This document shows positions 26,723 through 35,097 of a DNA stretch of 64,000 nt, one piece after another. A model generated the notes under the pieces. It was not told where the DNA came from. It worked only from the letters and a program-made list of their open reading frames with translations, and did not search any database. This stretch comes from Streptomyces yatensis (GTDB lineage: Bacteria; Actinomycetota; Actinomycetes; Streptomycetales; Streptomycetaceae), in NCBI RefSeq assembly GCF_018069625.1, contig NZ_CP072941.1:8246001-8310000 (forward strand). The letters are read 5' to 3'. Positions within the stretch are counted from its first letter, which is position 1; the number at the start of each line of letters is the position of its first letter. The translations under genes were made by a program, and so were the position numbers.

Positions 26723-27734
26723 TCAGCCGCGATGACTTTTCGAGCGGCACAGGGTCCAGGGCGCGGGCGAGCGAGTCCAGGGACGCGAGGGCGTCAGGGC
26801 CGGTGGGAGCGAGGACGATGCTGGTCGCGCCCGCTGCGTGGCGGGCCTTGATCGCCTCGTGTGCCTGGTCGGGAGTGCCGGCGATGCTCAGTTGGCGGAC
26901 CCAGGCGGCGGGCATGGTCTGGGCGAATTGCCGGGCGTCGGCGCAGGCGGCGCGGTGTTCGCGCAGCTGCGTGGCGAACGGGAGGGGGTCGATGTGGGCG
27001 GCCCAATCCGGATCGCCGATGGCACTGAGTCCGTCGCGGACGCCGGCGAGAGCGGCGTCCTCGTCGTCATCCACGGCGGCGGCGTCGTAGGTGACGACTT
27101 CGGGGGCGTCGGCGTCCGAAGTGCTGCCCATGTGCCGCAGTGAGGAGGCGATGTAGGCGGGGGCCGCGGGCTCGGCCAGGAGGAGCCCGTCGGCCACCTC
27201 GCCCGCGGCTGCCTGTGACTTGGGGCCGCGTACACCGAGGATGACCGGCGGGACGATGTCGGGAGTCTCGGTGATGACGACGCCTTCGCAGTGCACGTAG
27301 CGGCCGCCTGCCGGACCGGGCTCGCCGCGCATGAGCAGGCGCAGCGCGGTGGTGTATTCCTTGATCAGCGTCAGGGGACTGGCGGGCCAGGCCCCTGCCT
27401 GACGCATCCAGTCGGGCATACCGTGACCGATGCCGGTGATCAGTCGGCCGGGGTAGAGCTGGGCGAGGGTGGCCAGTTCCATCGCGGCGAAGCACACGTT
27501 GCGGGCACCGGCGGGCATGATGCCGATGCCGACGGTGATGCCCGTGGTACTGGCGAGGATCGGGCCGGCCTGCGCGAGTGCGCCGCGCCAGCCGAGATCC
27601 TCCACCACCCACACCTGGTCGAACCCCAGCTCTTCGGCTCGCCGGGCGTAGGGCAGCACGTCCCGGACGGGCAGATCGCGGGGGAGCAGGACACCGACAC
27701 GGCCGCGGGCGGGGATGGCGTCTGACTCGGGCAT
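26697..27734 (-). CDS. LLM-class flavin-dependent oxidoreductase, 3' end replaced
   Basis: 345 residues from ATG at 27734 with AAGGAG upstream; the longer frame to 27836 has no site. F420/FMN luciferase-like features: GRVGVLLPRDLPVRDVLPYARRAEELGFDQVWV, TTGITVGIGIMPAG, LYPGRLITGIGHGM and DIVPPVILGVRGPKSQAAAGEVADGLLLAEP. The last dozen residues (KSSRLIRRHSGTR) come from DNA shared with the transposase scrap on the other strand, so the original C-terminus was lost. The barrel core is complete and the protein may still work. Confidence 0.8.
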   Translation of the reverse strand: MPESDAIPARGRVGVLLPRDLPVRDVLPYARRAEELGFDQVWVVEDLGWRGALAQAGPILASTTGITVGIGIMPAGARNVCFAAMELATLAQLYPGRLITGIGHGMPDWMRQAGAWPASPLTLIKEYTTALRLLMRGEPGPAGGRYVHCEGVVITETPDIVPPVILGVRGPKSQAAAGEVADGLLLAEPAAPAYIASSLRHMGSTSDADAPEVVTYDAAAVDDDEDAALAGVRDGLSAIGDPDWAAHIDPLPFATQLREHRAACADARQFAQTMPAAWVRQLSIAGTPDQAHEAIKARHAAGATSIVLAPTGPDALASLDSLARALDPVPLEKSSRLIRRHSGTR

Positions 27735-27842
27735 CGACGGCTCCTTCTGTTGGCGGTGGTTTCTCTCCCCACCGGATCCAGCGACCGGCGGGGGCGGAGG
27801 GGCCTGTGCGGCACGGGCGTCAGGGTCGTGCCGCACAGGCGG

Positions 27843-29054
27843 TCAGTGGCTGCTGCGTGCCACCTCGCGCGTGCGGTCGGATCCGGTGCGCAGGACTCCG
27901 GCGGCCGCGGCGGCGATGGCGCACAGCAGAGTCAGCAGCAGCAAGGCGTGGTTCAGTGCCACGAGATGGGTCAGCCAGCCGATGACGGCGGGCCCGGAGA
28001 GCATGCCGAGGTAACCGAGCCCGGCGACGCGGGAGACGTTGGCGCCGGCAGCGGAGGGGTCGGCGCGCCCGGCCGCGCTGAACAGCTGAGGAACGCAGCC
28101 GGACAGTCCCAGGCCGAACAGCGCCCAGCCCGCGAACGCGGCCCATATCCACGGCGAGACGGCCACGATCGTGATCCCGACGGCGGCCGTGACCGCGCCG
28201 TGGCGCAGGACGGCAATGGGCCCGAACCGGCCGGAGACGCGGTCGGCGAGCAGCCGGCCGGTGGTCATCGCCGCCGCGTAGGTGCCGTATCCGACGGCGG
28301 CGGTGCTCGCGGGTGCGCCGAGGATGTCCTTCAGGTGCAGAGCGCTCCAGTCGTTGGCGGCTCCCTCGCTCAGCATGACCATCAAAGCCAGGGCGGCGAG
28401 GACCCAGATACGCCCGGGGGCGCTGCGTCGCTTCCCGGCCGGGGTCCCCTCACCCTCTGCGGTGGCGGTGGCGGTGGCGGTGGCGGCCGACGTCGGCGCG
28501 GTCGGCAGCAGACCGTGGGCCGACGCCAGTGCGGTCACGATGCCCACGATTCCCACGGCGCCCATGCCTGCGGCCGGGCTCATACCGGCGCTCGCGGCGC
28601 CCGCTCCGACGAGTGAGGCGATGACGCCGCCGACGGAGAACATGGCATGGAAGGCCGACATGACGGGCCGGTTGTATGCCTTCTCCACGTGCACGGCGTG
28701 GGCGTTCATGCTCACGTCGAGGCAGCCGTTGCAGAAGCCGAAGACCAGCAGGGCGCCCGCCAGCATCCAGGGGTCGTGCGGCAGGCCGGGCAGCACCGCA
28801 GCCGTGCTGGACAGAACGCCGGCGACGGGGAGCACGACGCGCGCCCCGAGGCGGTCGGCCAGACGGCCGGCGATCTGCATCCCCGTGAAGGCCCCGAGCC
28901 CCAGCAGCACCAGCAGGCTCCCCAGCGTCGCGTGGCTGATGCCCACGCGCTCCTCGATGGCGGGGATGTGCACCACCCAGGTGCCCATCAGGGTGCCGCA
29001 CAGGACGAAGTAGACGAAGTTCGCCACACGGGCGGATCGAAGCGAGCGTTCCAT
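27843..29054 (-). CDS. major facilitator superfamily transporter
   Basis: 403 residues, about 12 membrane helices. ATG at 29054. NFVYFVLCGTLMGTWVVHIPAI starts helix 1, and GRLADRLGARVVLP is the MFS loop 2-3 signature. The cytoplasmic mid-loop is AT-repeat-like (SAATATATATAEGEG). It resembles YbjJ-type MFS proteins of unknown substrate, often found with sugar or nucleoside regulators. It is divergent from a DeoR-type regulator with about 90 bases between, so that regulator probably controls it. Confidence 0.85.
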   Translation of the reverse strand: MERSLRSARVANFVYFVLCGTLMGTWVVHIPAIEERVGISHATLGSLLVLLGLGAFTGMQIAGRLADRLGARVVLPVAGVLSSTAAVLPGLPHDPWMLAGALLVFGFCNGCLDVSMNAHAVHVEKAYNRPVMSAFHAMFSVGGVIASLVGAGAASAGMSPAAGMGAVGIVGIVTALASAHGLLPTAPTSAATATATATAEGEGTPAGKRRSAPGRIWVLAALALMVMLSEGAANDWSALHLKDILGAPASTAAVGYGTYAAAMTTGRLLADRVSGRFGPIAVLRHGAVTAAVGITIVAVSPWIWAAFAGWALFGLGLSGCVPQLFSAAGRADPSAAGANVSRVAGLGYLGMLSGPAVIGWLTHLVALNHALLLLTLLCAIAAAAAGVLRTGSDRTREVARSSH

Positions 29055-29101
29055 GCCTGCCACCGTAACGAACATATTTTATGTTTGGAAAGCTGGTCTG
29101 T

Positions 29102-29118
29102 GAACAGTTTGCTTGTTC
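29102..29118. promoter_or_regulatory. inverted repeat between MFS and DeoR genes
   Basis: GAACA (29102-29106) and TGTTC (29114-29118) form a perfect inverted repeat with a 7-base centre in the AT-richer gap between the divergent genes. Its place suits an operator for the DeoR-type protein. An AT-rich ACATATTTTATG at about 29071-29082 may be the MFS promoter. Confidence 0.5.
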
Positions 29119-29144
29119 GTTTTGGGGTGGTGTTCAATCGCGGT

Positions 29145-29906
29145 ATGAGCAACGCAGACCGTCACGGGCTGATCGCCCAGGCCGTCAGGGAGTCGGGCAG
29201 TGTCACGGTCCAGGGACTCGCCGAGCTGACCGGTGCCTCGGAGATGACCATCCGGCGCGACCTCGACACACTGGCCGCGCAAGGCGTCCTCGAACGCGTC
29301 CGAGGCGGGGCTCGCACCCTGCTGCTCAGGGGTGAGGAGCCGCCCTTCGCGCTGCGCGCCCGTGAGGCAGTCGACACCAAGCGCCGGATCGCGGCAGAGG
29401 TGTCCTCCCTCATCGCCGACGGTGAGACCGTCCTGCTGGACAGCGGCACCACCTGCCTGGAGGTCGCCCGCCTGCTGCGTCAGCGGCCGGTCACCGTGAT
29501 GCCCCTGTCATTGCAGGCCATCCACGTACTCGGCGACGCCCCAGGTCCGACCACGCTGATGGTGCCCGGCGGACAGCCCCGCGCCGCCGAGGGAGCCCTG
29601 ACCGGCCCCCTCACCCTCGCCTCCCTGTCGGCACTGCGCTTTGACACCGCCGTCATCGGCTGCTGCGGCCTGAGCGCGGCCGAGGGTCTGACCGCCCACG
29701 ACCTCGACGACGCGGCGGTGAAGAAGGCGAGCATCGCCTCTTCGCGTCGCGTCATCGTCGCCACCGACGGCAGCAAACTCGGCCGTACCGCCTACGCCTA
29801 CGTGGGCCCCTCCACCCAACTGCACACCCTCGTCACCGATGCCACGGCACCCGCCGACGAGGTGGCAGCGCTCGAAGAGGGCGGCACCGTCGTCAAAACC
29901 GCCTGA
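29145..29906 (+). CDS. DeoR/GlpR-family transcriptional regulator
   Basis: 253 residues from ATG at 29145. The N-terminal winged helix has the DeoR signature (SVTVQGLAELTGASEMTIRRDLDTLAAQGVLERVRGGA). The C-terminal half is the ISOCOT-type sugar-phosphate-binding domain (ADGETVLLDSGTTCLEVARLL, DTAVIGCCGLSAAEGLTAHD, VVATDGSKLGRTAYAYV-like end). Such proteins repress sugar or nucleoside genes until a phosphorylated sugar binds. It is divergent from the MFS gene and is probably its regulator. Confidence 0.9.
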   Translation: MSNADRHGLIAQAVRESGSVTVQGLAELTGASEMTIRRDLDTLAAQGVLERVRGGARTLLLRGEEPPFALRAREAVDTKRRIAAEVSSLIADGETVLLDSGTTCLEVARLLRQRPVTVMPLSLQAIHVLGDAPGPTTLMVPGGQPRAAEGALTGPLTLASLSALRFDTAVIGCCGLSAAEGLTAHDLDDAAVKKASIASSRRVIVATDGSKLGRTAYAYVGPSTQLHTLVTDATAPADEVAALEEGGTVVKTA

Positions 29907-30281
29907 CGAGTACCCGCGTGGGCGTACCGCCCATCACCGCACCGGCACGGAAACCGGGAGTCGCTGCCGGTCGTCGCAGCGGGTCGGCCACACCCTTCAC
30001 CAGGTCGTCGAAGGTGTTGGGGGCCCGGCAGGGACAGCGACTCCTCTGCGGCGCGGCAGGAGATCGGCTCGCCACCGTCACCGACCGGCGAGCCGGCGGT
30101 GCGGAACATGGGCAGGTTCGCTTGTGGGGCGTGGCCACCGGGAAGATGCGTGCACCCTGATCTGTCCGGCTGGTTGCCGCGGGTGCACAGGCGCCAAGCG
30201 GTTTCCGCGTCCAGGCCGTGTGCGGTGGGACGTGCCGTGTCCGGTTTTTGTGCCAGCGACCAGCGCCGGAGCCAGGGCAGG
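29907..30281. other. intergenic stretch
   Basis: 375 bases between the DeoR gene and the operator of the DHA2 transporter. No reading frame on either strand shows a recognisable family; short inverted repeats in the GC-rich sequence are not followed by T-runs. It may contain an old gene remnant, but I cannot support one. Confidence 0.3.
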
Positions 30282-30328
30282 CCATTTAGTTGTGTCTGTA
30301 TAATGATTGTGATGACACAATTAAATGG
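30282..30328 (+). promoter_or_regulatory. MarR-type operator overlapping the promoter of the DHA2/MarR operon
   Basis: CCATTTAGTTGTGTC (30282-30296) and GACACAATTAAATGG (30314-30328) are 15-base arms of one palindrome with a single mismatch. A perfect -10 box TATAAT lies between them at 30299-30304. Binding there would block the promoter. The transporter starts at 30339 and its cotranscribed MarR protein is the obvious ligand-released repressor. Confidence 0.8.
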
Positions 30329-30338
30329 AAGGTCCATC

Positions 30339-31781
30339 ATGCCCGATCTCGCTCCTCGGCGACGATGGCTCGTGCTGGCCATCTGCTGCATGAGCCTGCT
30401 GATCGTCAGTCTCGACAACACGATCCTGAACGTCGCCCTGCCCTCCATCCAGCGCGACCTGCACACGTCGGTGTCCGGGCTGCAATGGACGGTGGACGCG
30501 TACACGCTGGTGCTGGCGAGCCTGTTGATGCTGTCCGGGTCGACCGCCGACCGGGTGGGCCGTCGGCGCACGTTTCAGGCCGGGCTGGTGATCTTCACCG
30601 TGGCCTCGCTGCTGTGCAGTCTGGCTCCCGGCCTCGGCTGGCTGGTCGTCGCGCGGATGCTGCAGGCGGTCGGCGGGTCGATGCTGAACCCGGTCGCCAT
30701 GTCGATCATCAGCAACACCTTCACCGATGCCCGGGAACGGGCCCGTGCGATCGGCGCGTGGAGCGGTGTCGTGGGCATCAGCATGGCCGCCGGGCCGATC
30801 ATCGGGGGTGCGCTGGTGGAGTCGTCCGGTTGGCGGGCGATTTTCTGGATCAACGTGCCCATCGGCCTTGCCGCGCTCATCCTGACCCGGAGGTATGTGC
30901 CGGAGTCCCGGGCGCCGCGGGCTCGCCGCGCGGACCCGGTCGGGCAGGCGCTCGTCATCGTGCTGCTCGTCGCGCTGACGTACGCGATCATCGAGTCGCC
31001 GAACCTGGGCTGGACCTCTCCGGTGGTCTCCGGGTGTGCGGTCGCGGCGCTGGGCGCGCTGCTGGGGCTGCTGTGGTACGAACCGAGGCGCGCCGACCCG
31101 CTCATCGACCTGCGGTTCTTCCGTTCCGCGCCGTTCTCGGGCGCCACGGTGATCGCGGTGGCCGCGTTCGCCGGTCTGGGTGGATTCCTGTTCGTCAGCT
31201 CCCTGTACCTTCAGGATGTGCGGCAACTCGATCCGCTGCACGCCGGATTGTTCATGCTGCCCATGGCGGTCATGGCGCTGCTGACCGCACCCGTGTCGGG
31301 CCGCATGGTGGCCTCGCGGGGGCCGCGTACTCCGCTGCTGCTCGCCGGGACGGCGTTCTGCGCGAGCGCCGTGCTCCAGGCGCTCACCTACTCCGCGCAC
31401 CTTCCGGTGGCCCTGCTGGTCGTCGCGTATCTGCTCTTCGGCACCGGCTTCGGGCTGGTCAACGCGCCCATCACCAATACCGCCGTCTCGGGGATGCCCC
31501 GTTCACAGGCCGGTGTCGCGGCCGCGGTGGCCTCCACCAGCCGGCAGACCGGACAGTCGCTCGGCGTGGCCGTCATCGGTGCCCTCATGGCCGGGGGAGT
31601 GCACGCGGACGCGGCGGCGTTCATGGACGCGGCACGGACGGCATGGTGGATCGTCGCCGGTTGCGGCGCGGCGGTGCTGGTCATGGGTACGCTCACTTCC
31701 GGCCGCTGGGCCCGGGCAACGGCCCAGCGCACGGCGGAGCGGCTCGCCGCCGAGGAGACCAAGGAGACAGTGAACGTCTGA
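30339..31781 (+). CDS. DHA2-type (14-helix) MFS drug exporter
   Basis: 480 residues from ATG at 30339 with GGAAGG upstream. The EmrB/QacA layout is clear: LLIVSLDNTILNVALPSIQRDL in helix 1, WTVDAYTLVLASLLMLSGSTADRVGRRR with the motif-A loop, motif C in GVVGISMAAGPIIGGALVE, then WRAIFWINVPIGL, and about 14 hydrophobic segments in all. It probably exports a toxic compound using protons. Its stop overlaps the MarR start by one base (TGATG), so the pair is one unit under the palindromic operator. Confidence 0.92.
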   Translation: MPDLAPRRRWLVLAICCMSLLIVSLDNTILNVALPSIQRDLHTSVSGLQWTVDAYTLVLASLLMLSGSTADRVGRRRTFQAGLVIFTVASLLCSLAPGLGWLVVARMLQAVGGSMLNPVAMSIISNTFTDARERARAIGAWSGVVGISMAAGPIIGGALVESSGWRAIFWINVPIGLAALILTRRYVPESRAPRARRADPVGQALVIVLLVALTYAIIESPNLGWTSPVVSGCAVAALGALLGLLWYEPRRADPLIDLRFFRSAPFSGATVIAVAAFAGLGGFLFVSSLYLQDVRQLDPLHAGLFMLPMAVMALLTAPVSGRMVASRGPRTPLLLAGTAFCASAVLQALTYSAHLPVALLVVAYLLFGTGFGLVNAPITNTAVSGMPRSQAGVAAAVASTSRQTGQSLGVAVIGALMAGGVHADAAAFMDAARTAWWIVAGCGAAVLVMGTLTSGRWARATAQRTAERLAAEETKETVNV

Positions 31782-32269
31782 TGGAGCGCCCATATGACAA
31801 CGAGCCGCACGAGGGGGACGAGCAGGACGAGCGGGACGAGGCCGACGAGCGGGACGACGAGACCGCCAGGACGGCGGCCCGGGCCTGGCTGGGTCTGAAC
31901 ACGCTCCTGATGGAGCGTTACAACCGCCGCAAGGCGGTCGCGGAGAGCCTCGGCATGAGCTTCAGCCGCGTCAGAGCGTTGCGCCGCCTCGCCGCCGGCC
32001 CGATCACCCTTCGCGAACTGGCCGAGCGGCTGGGCGCCGACCCGCCTTACACCTCCGTCATCGTCGACGATCTCGTACGGCGCGGCCTCGCCGAACGCAT
32101 CACCAACCCGGCCGACCGCCGGTCCAAGCTGGTCCATCTCACCGAGGACGGCCAGGCGTTGGCCGCCCGCGCCGTCGCGGTCCTCACGACTCCCCCCGAC
32201 GCCCTGCTCGCCCTGCCGATCGAGGACATCCAGGCGCTCGACCGCGTCGTGGCCAAGCTTCTGAAATGA
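31781..32269 (+). CDS. MarR-family regulator with acidic N-terminus
   Basis: 162 residues. A strongly acidic first 28 residues (EGDEQDERDEADERDDE) precede a MarR winged helix: RAWLGLNTLLMERYN, FSRVRALRRLAAGPITLRELAERL, YTSVIVDDLVRRGLAERI, PADRRSKLVHLTEDG. The D/R wing motif is intact. It overlaps the exporter gene by one base and likely represses both via the 30282-30328 palindrome. The acidic extension is unusual and its role is unknown. Confidence 0.9.
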   Translation: MERPYDNEPHEGDEQDERDEADERDDETARTAARAWLGLNTLLMERYNRRKAVAESLGMSFSRVRALRRLAAGPITLRELAERLGADPPYTSVIVDDLVRRGLAERITNPADRRSKLVHLTEDGQALAARAVAVLTTPPDALLALPIEDIQALDRVVAKLLK

Positions 32270-32279
32270 GCCAACGGCG

Positions 32280-32500
32280 TCTGGTCCGCCGGGAGCGGGG
32301 CGGGTTCGCCCTCGACCCTGAGCCGTACCGGAACGCCGTGCCGCTGCCGGTGGGTGTCCGCCGCCGTGGCCAGTTCCTCGTCGAGTGGCGCGAGGTCGCA
32401 GCGCAGGGCGTGCACCGCGCGGCGGGTCTCGGCGAGCCCGTCGGCGGTCAGCCGCCGCGCTCCGTCGAGCACGGTGACCGCCCGGTCGACCCGGATGGAG
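32280..32500 (-). pseudogene. histidine kinase fragment (NarL-type partner)
   Basis: Leftward frame RVDRAVTVLDGARRLTADG, LAETRRAVHALRCDLAPLDEEL, HRQRHGVPVRLRVEG. This is the DHp-to-ATPase linker of a HisKA_3 sensor kinase (form ARxLxxxGLAETRRAVxALR). The His box upstream and the ATP-binding part downstream are both missing; the frame runs out into the MarR gene. About 70 codons survive. Confidence 0.65.
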
Positions 32501-32517
32501 CGGACGGTACGGGGCCG

Positions 32518-32632
32518 ACCGCGGCGTGGGCCGGGAGGCCTTCGCGTGGCGGTGGCGGAGCAGGTCGCGGTGCCAGCGCAGGAGAGTGTCCGGAGAGACG
32601 ATCAGGCGGAGTCGGCGGAGCCGTGACTTCGA
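32518..32632 (-). pseudogene. DDE transposase scrap (N-terminal side)
   Basis: Leftward frame SRLRRLRLIVSPDTLLRWHRDLLRHRHAKASRP. This is a conserved segment before the catalytic core of integrase-core transposases (VSPDTVLRWHRDLLRRRH). It abuts the histidine-kinase fragment and probably marks the insertion that broke it. Confidence 0.6.
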
Positions 32633-32719
32633 TGGGTGAGCCTCGATGGGCAACCGCCTCGTCCTCCAGCCATGGATACCGAGCTTCATGGCCGGCCGAC
32701 CATGACGACGAGACGGGCC

Positions 32720-33508
32720 TCATCTGTGACCGCCCCTGGGGCGGTGGAGGTGGCCGCGAGCGACGAGTTCGACGGTGCAGGCAACGGCCACTGCCTGGAT
32801 CGCCATCAGGGCGACGAGGACGAACAGTTGGACGGCTCCCGCGGCGGTGGGGCTGGCGCCGCCCAGGAGCATGCCGACGAAGGCGCCCGGGAGTGTCACC
32901 AGTCCAACGGTGCGTGTCTGGTCGAGACCGGGCAGCAGGGCATCGGACGCGGCCGGGCGGGCGATCTCCATGCGTGCGTCCCGGTCCGACAGTCCCAGGG
33001 CCAGGCCCGCCTCGAACTCGCCGTGTCGCAGGTCGAGTTCGTCCAGTGCCCGCCGTCCCGACAGCACGGTGGCGGTCAGCGCCCCGCCGATGAAGATCCC
33101 GGTCACCGGGATCAGCACGATGCCCTTCGGAGGCACCAGGCCGGTCAGCAGCAGCAGGCTCACGACCGGCAGCACGCTCAGCGCGATGGGCCACAGTGCC
33201 AGCCACCACGACCGGTCCGGTGTCAGGCGCCGCCCGGCGGTCCACACCGCCACGCCCAGCATCAAGACCAAGAAGGCCATCGTCGCGAGGCCCGAGCCCA
33301 CCACCTTCGTGATGACCGCGGAGACGGCGGCCAGCTGGAGTGCGGCACGCACACCGGCCAGCAGAACCTGCCGGGCCCGGTGCGTGCGCACGTCCGGCGA
33401 CAGATGGAAGAGGGCAACGGCTGCGGTCGCGGCCAGGAGGAGGACGACGAGCAGGACGGCCAGTGTGGTGTTGACCGGCAGCAGGGAGGAGGCTGCGTTC
33501 GGACGCAT
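32720..33508 (-). CDS. FetB/UPF0014-type ABC transporter permease
   Basis: 262 residues from ATG at 33508. The family pattern is good: VRAALQLAAVSAVI near the N-terminus, GIVLIPVTGIFIGGALTATVLSGRRALDEL, then GLALGLSDRDARMEIARPAASDALLPGLDQTRTVGLVTLPGAFVGMLLGGASPTAAGAVQLFVLVALM. Seven or so membrane helices. FetAB exports iron or related metals; no FetA-type ATPase gene lies next to it here, so it needs an ATPase from elsewhere. It is alone between scraps and the M56 gene. Confidence 0.85.
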   Translation of the reverse strand: MRPNAASSLLPVNTTLAVLLVVLLLAATAAVALFHLSPDVRTHRARQVLLAGVRAALQLAAVSAVITKVVGSGLATMAFLVLMLGVAVWTAGRRLTPDRSWWLALWPIALSVLPVVSLLLLTGLVPPKGIVLIPVTGIFIGGALTATVLSGRRALDELDLRHGEFEAGLALGLSDRDARMEIARPAASDALLPGLDQTRTVGLVTLPGAFVGMLLGGASPTAAGAVQLFVLVALMAIQAVAVACTVELVARGHLHRPRGGHR

Positions 33509-33680
33509 GGCGCGGGCCCCCTTCCATGGCGGCTTTCGCTCTCGGGCGGAGGAGTGAATGGGGTTTCGGCCCGTGGCGCACTCCCGCCCGCGCAGCATGG
33601 CGTTCTGGTGCCGAAGCTGCCACCGGCGGCGCCGCATTCGTGAACGGCGCGGCTTCGGGGTAACCCGACGGGCGGGTAGG

Positions 33681-34610
33681 TCAGGGGCTCTCCTCGCCTT
33701 GGGCGACTTCGACGTCGTGGTGGAAGGTGAGCACATCGGTCGTCGCGGCGCCTGCCGACAGGAGTGCGCAGACGGCGAGGAGGAGCGCCGCCCAGCGCCG
33801 GGATGGGGCCGGCCGTTCCGCGGGCGCCAGGAGCGCGGCGACGCGCTGGGGTATCGGTCCACCGGTCACCCCGGAGGCGAAGTCCGGGCGGGCGGAACGG
33901 GAGGCGTGGCCGGCCAGCGCGGCGCGGGCGATGGCCCTGGCCGTGAGGTGCCGGTCGCCGACGGCGCCGGCGGCGGCCTCATCGGCGGCGCGTTCGGCGG
34001 CGAACCGGATGTCAGTGCGCAGCCCGCGCAGGGCGGGGTGGCAGTGGGCGGCGATTTCGGCGGCGGCGAGGAAATAGTGGTGGCCGCCTCGGTTGTGGGC
34101 GCGTTCGTGGGCGAAGAGGGCCTCGCGCTCGGCCGGGCCGAGGCTGCGCAGCATGCCGGTGGTGACGACGATGCGCTGCGGGCGGCCGGGCAGCGCGTAG
34201 GCGTCCGGATAAGGCGAGTCGATGACGCACAGGTCGCCCACGGCAGGGCGGGCCTCAGCCTGGGTGCGGGCAGCGCGGAAGGCGCCGACCTGGCGAACGG
34301 CCGAACGCCCCAGAGCCCACGCGCCGACGGCGAGCGCGCCGGTGGCCAGCGAGGCCGCGGGCAGAATGAGCAGGTCGGAGGGCGTGCGCAGGGGGTGGAC
34401 AAGCTCGCCGAGCGCCGCGAAGAGCGGAAACCTGAGCAGCCCGGTCAGCACGAGGGCGCCCAGGGCGGCCACGCACGCGCCGGCCAGCACCAGGGCGGAG
34501 CCGGTCAGCATCCACAGCGCGCTGACCGGGTCCAGGCGGGCGAGGGCGCGCCGGGCCGACGGCGGTGCCGCGAAGGGCAGCAGCAGGGGGACCAGCAACA
34601 GGGCGATCAC
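33681..34610 (-). CDS. M56 (BlaR1-like) membrane metallopeptidase
   Basis: 309 residues from GTG at 34610, overlapping the BlaI stop by 4 bases. Three N-terminal membrane helices, a cytoplasmic protease domain with the zinc motif HERAH (168-172) and a downstream Glu-containing AAERAADEAA, and a final membrane helix near the C-terminus. It has no penicillin-binding sensor domain, as usual for actinobacterial M56 partners. It should cleave or inactivate the BlaI-type repressor encoded just before it. The signal is unknown. Confidence 0.88.
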   Translation of the reverse strand: MIALLLVPLLLPFAAPPSARRALARLDPVSALWMLTGSALVLAGACVAALGALVLTGLLRFPLFAALGELVHPLRTPSDLLILPAASLATGALAVGAWALGRSAVRQVGAFRAARTQAEARPAVGDLCVIDSPYPDAYALPGRPQRIVVTTGMLRSLGPAEREALFAHERAHNRGGHHYFLAAAEIAAHCHPALRGLRTDIRFAAERAADEAAAGAVGDRHLTARAIARAALAGHASRSARPDFASGVTGGPIPQRVAALLAPAERPAPSRRWAALLLAVCALLSAGAATTDVLTFHHDVEVAQGEESP

Positions 34611-34978
34611 CGCTCGTCCCCCTCCAGCAGCCGCCGCAGCACCTGCTCGTCGTCGGCGCTGAGCTGGGCGACGAAACGGGCCAGAACCGTCTCCCGGTCG
34701 GTGTCCCGCGCCAGCTCCCCGTGCATGCGCCGGGCGGTGAGCCCGGGGGCGTCCTGGACGGCGAAGTAGGCGTAGCCACGGCCCAGCCGCTCGCGCCCGA
34801 CGACGCCCTTGTCGTGCAGGCGGGACAGGATCGTCGTCACCGTCGTACGCGCCAGGCCGACACCGAGCTCCCGCTGCACGCGGCTCGGGGTGAGCGGCTC
34901 GCCGGCGGCCCACAGGGCCGCCATGACGGCGGCTTCCAGTTCGCCCGCCGGACGCCGTTCGTCCTTCTCGTCGGTCAT
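34607..34978 (-). CDS. BlaI/MecI/CopY-family repressor
   Basis: 123 residues from ATG at 34978. Winged helix with ELEAAVMAALWAAGEPLTPSRVQREL, ARTTVTTILSRLHDKGVVGRERLGRGYAYFA and the C-terminal dimer helices (LARFVAQLSADDEQVLRRLL), the classic BlaI form. It is coupled to the M56 protease, which would inactivate it. BlaI-like TACA/TGTA palindromes lie 25-60 bases upstream, so it probably represses itself and the divergent DedA gene. Confidence 0.92.
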   Translation of the reverse strand: MTDEKDERRPAGELEAAVMAALWAAGEPLTPSRVQRELGVGLARTTVTTILSRLHDKGVVGRERLGRGYAYFAVQDAPGLTARRMHGELARDTDRETVLARFVAQLSADDEQVLRRLLEGDER

Positions 34979-35002
34979 GGAACGTTCCTCACCCCGCCAT
35001 CG

Positions 35003-35036
35003 TCTACAGTTCAGTAGACCGTCTACAGGATTGTAG
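35003..35036. promoter_or_regulatory. BlaI-type operators between repressor and DedA gene
   Basis: Two neighbouring palindromes: TCTACAGTTCAGTAGA (35003-35018) and CTACAGGATTGTAG (35023-35036). Both carry the CTAC/GTAG halves with TACA/TGTA typical of BlaI/MecI sites. They sit between the divergent BlaI and DedA genes and could control both directions. Confidence 0.75.
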
Positions 35037-35097
35037 TCAATGGGGTGCCGTCTCGGCCGCACCCGTCCGTCCATCCAGTATGAGAGGGCTCGCGCCG

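Noticed and set aside
30100..30160. WD40-like segment (QVRLWGVATG) between the DeoR and DHA2 genes
   Set aside because: Only one weak match, without neighbouring blades or a start; too short to support a gene.
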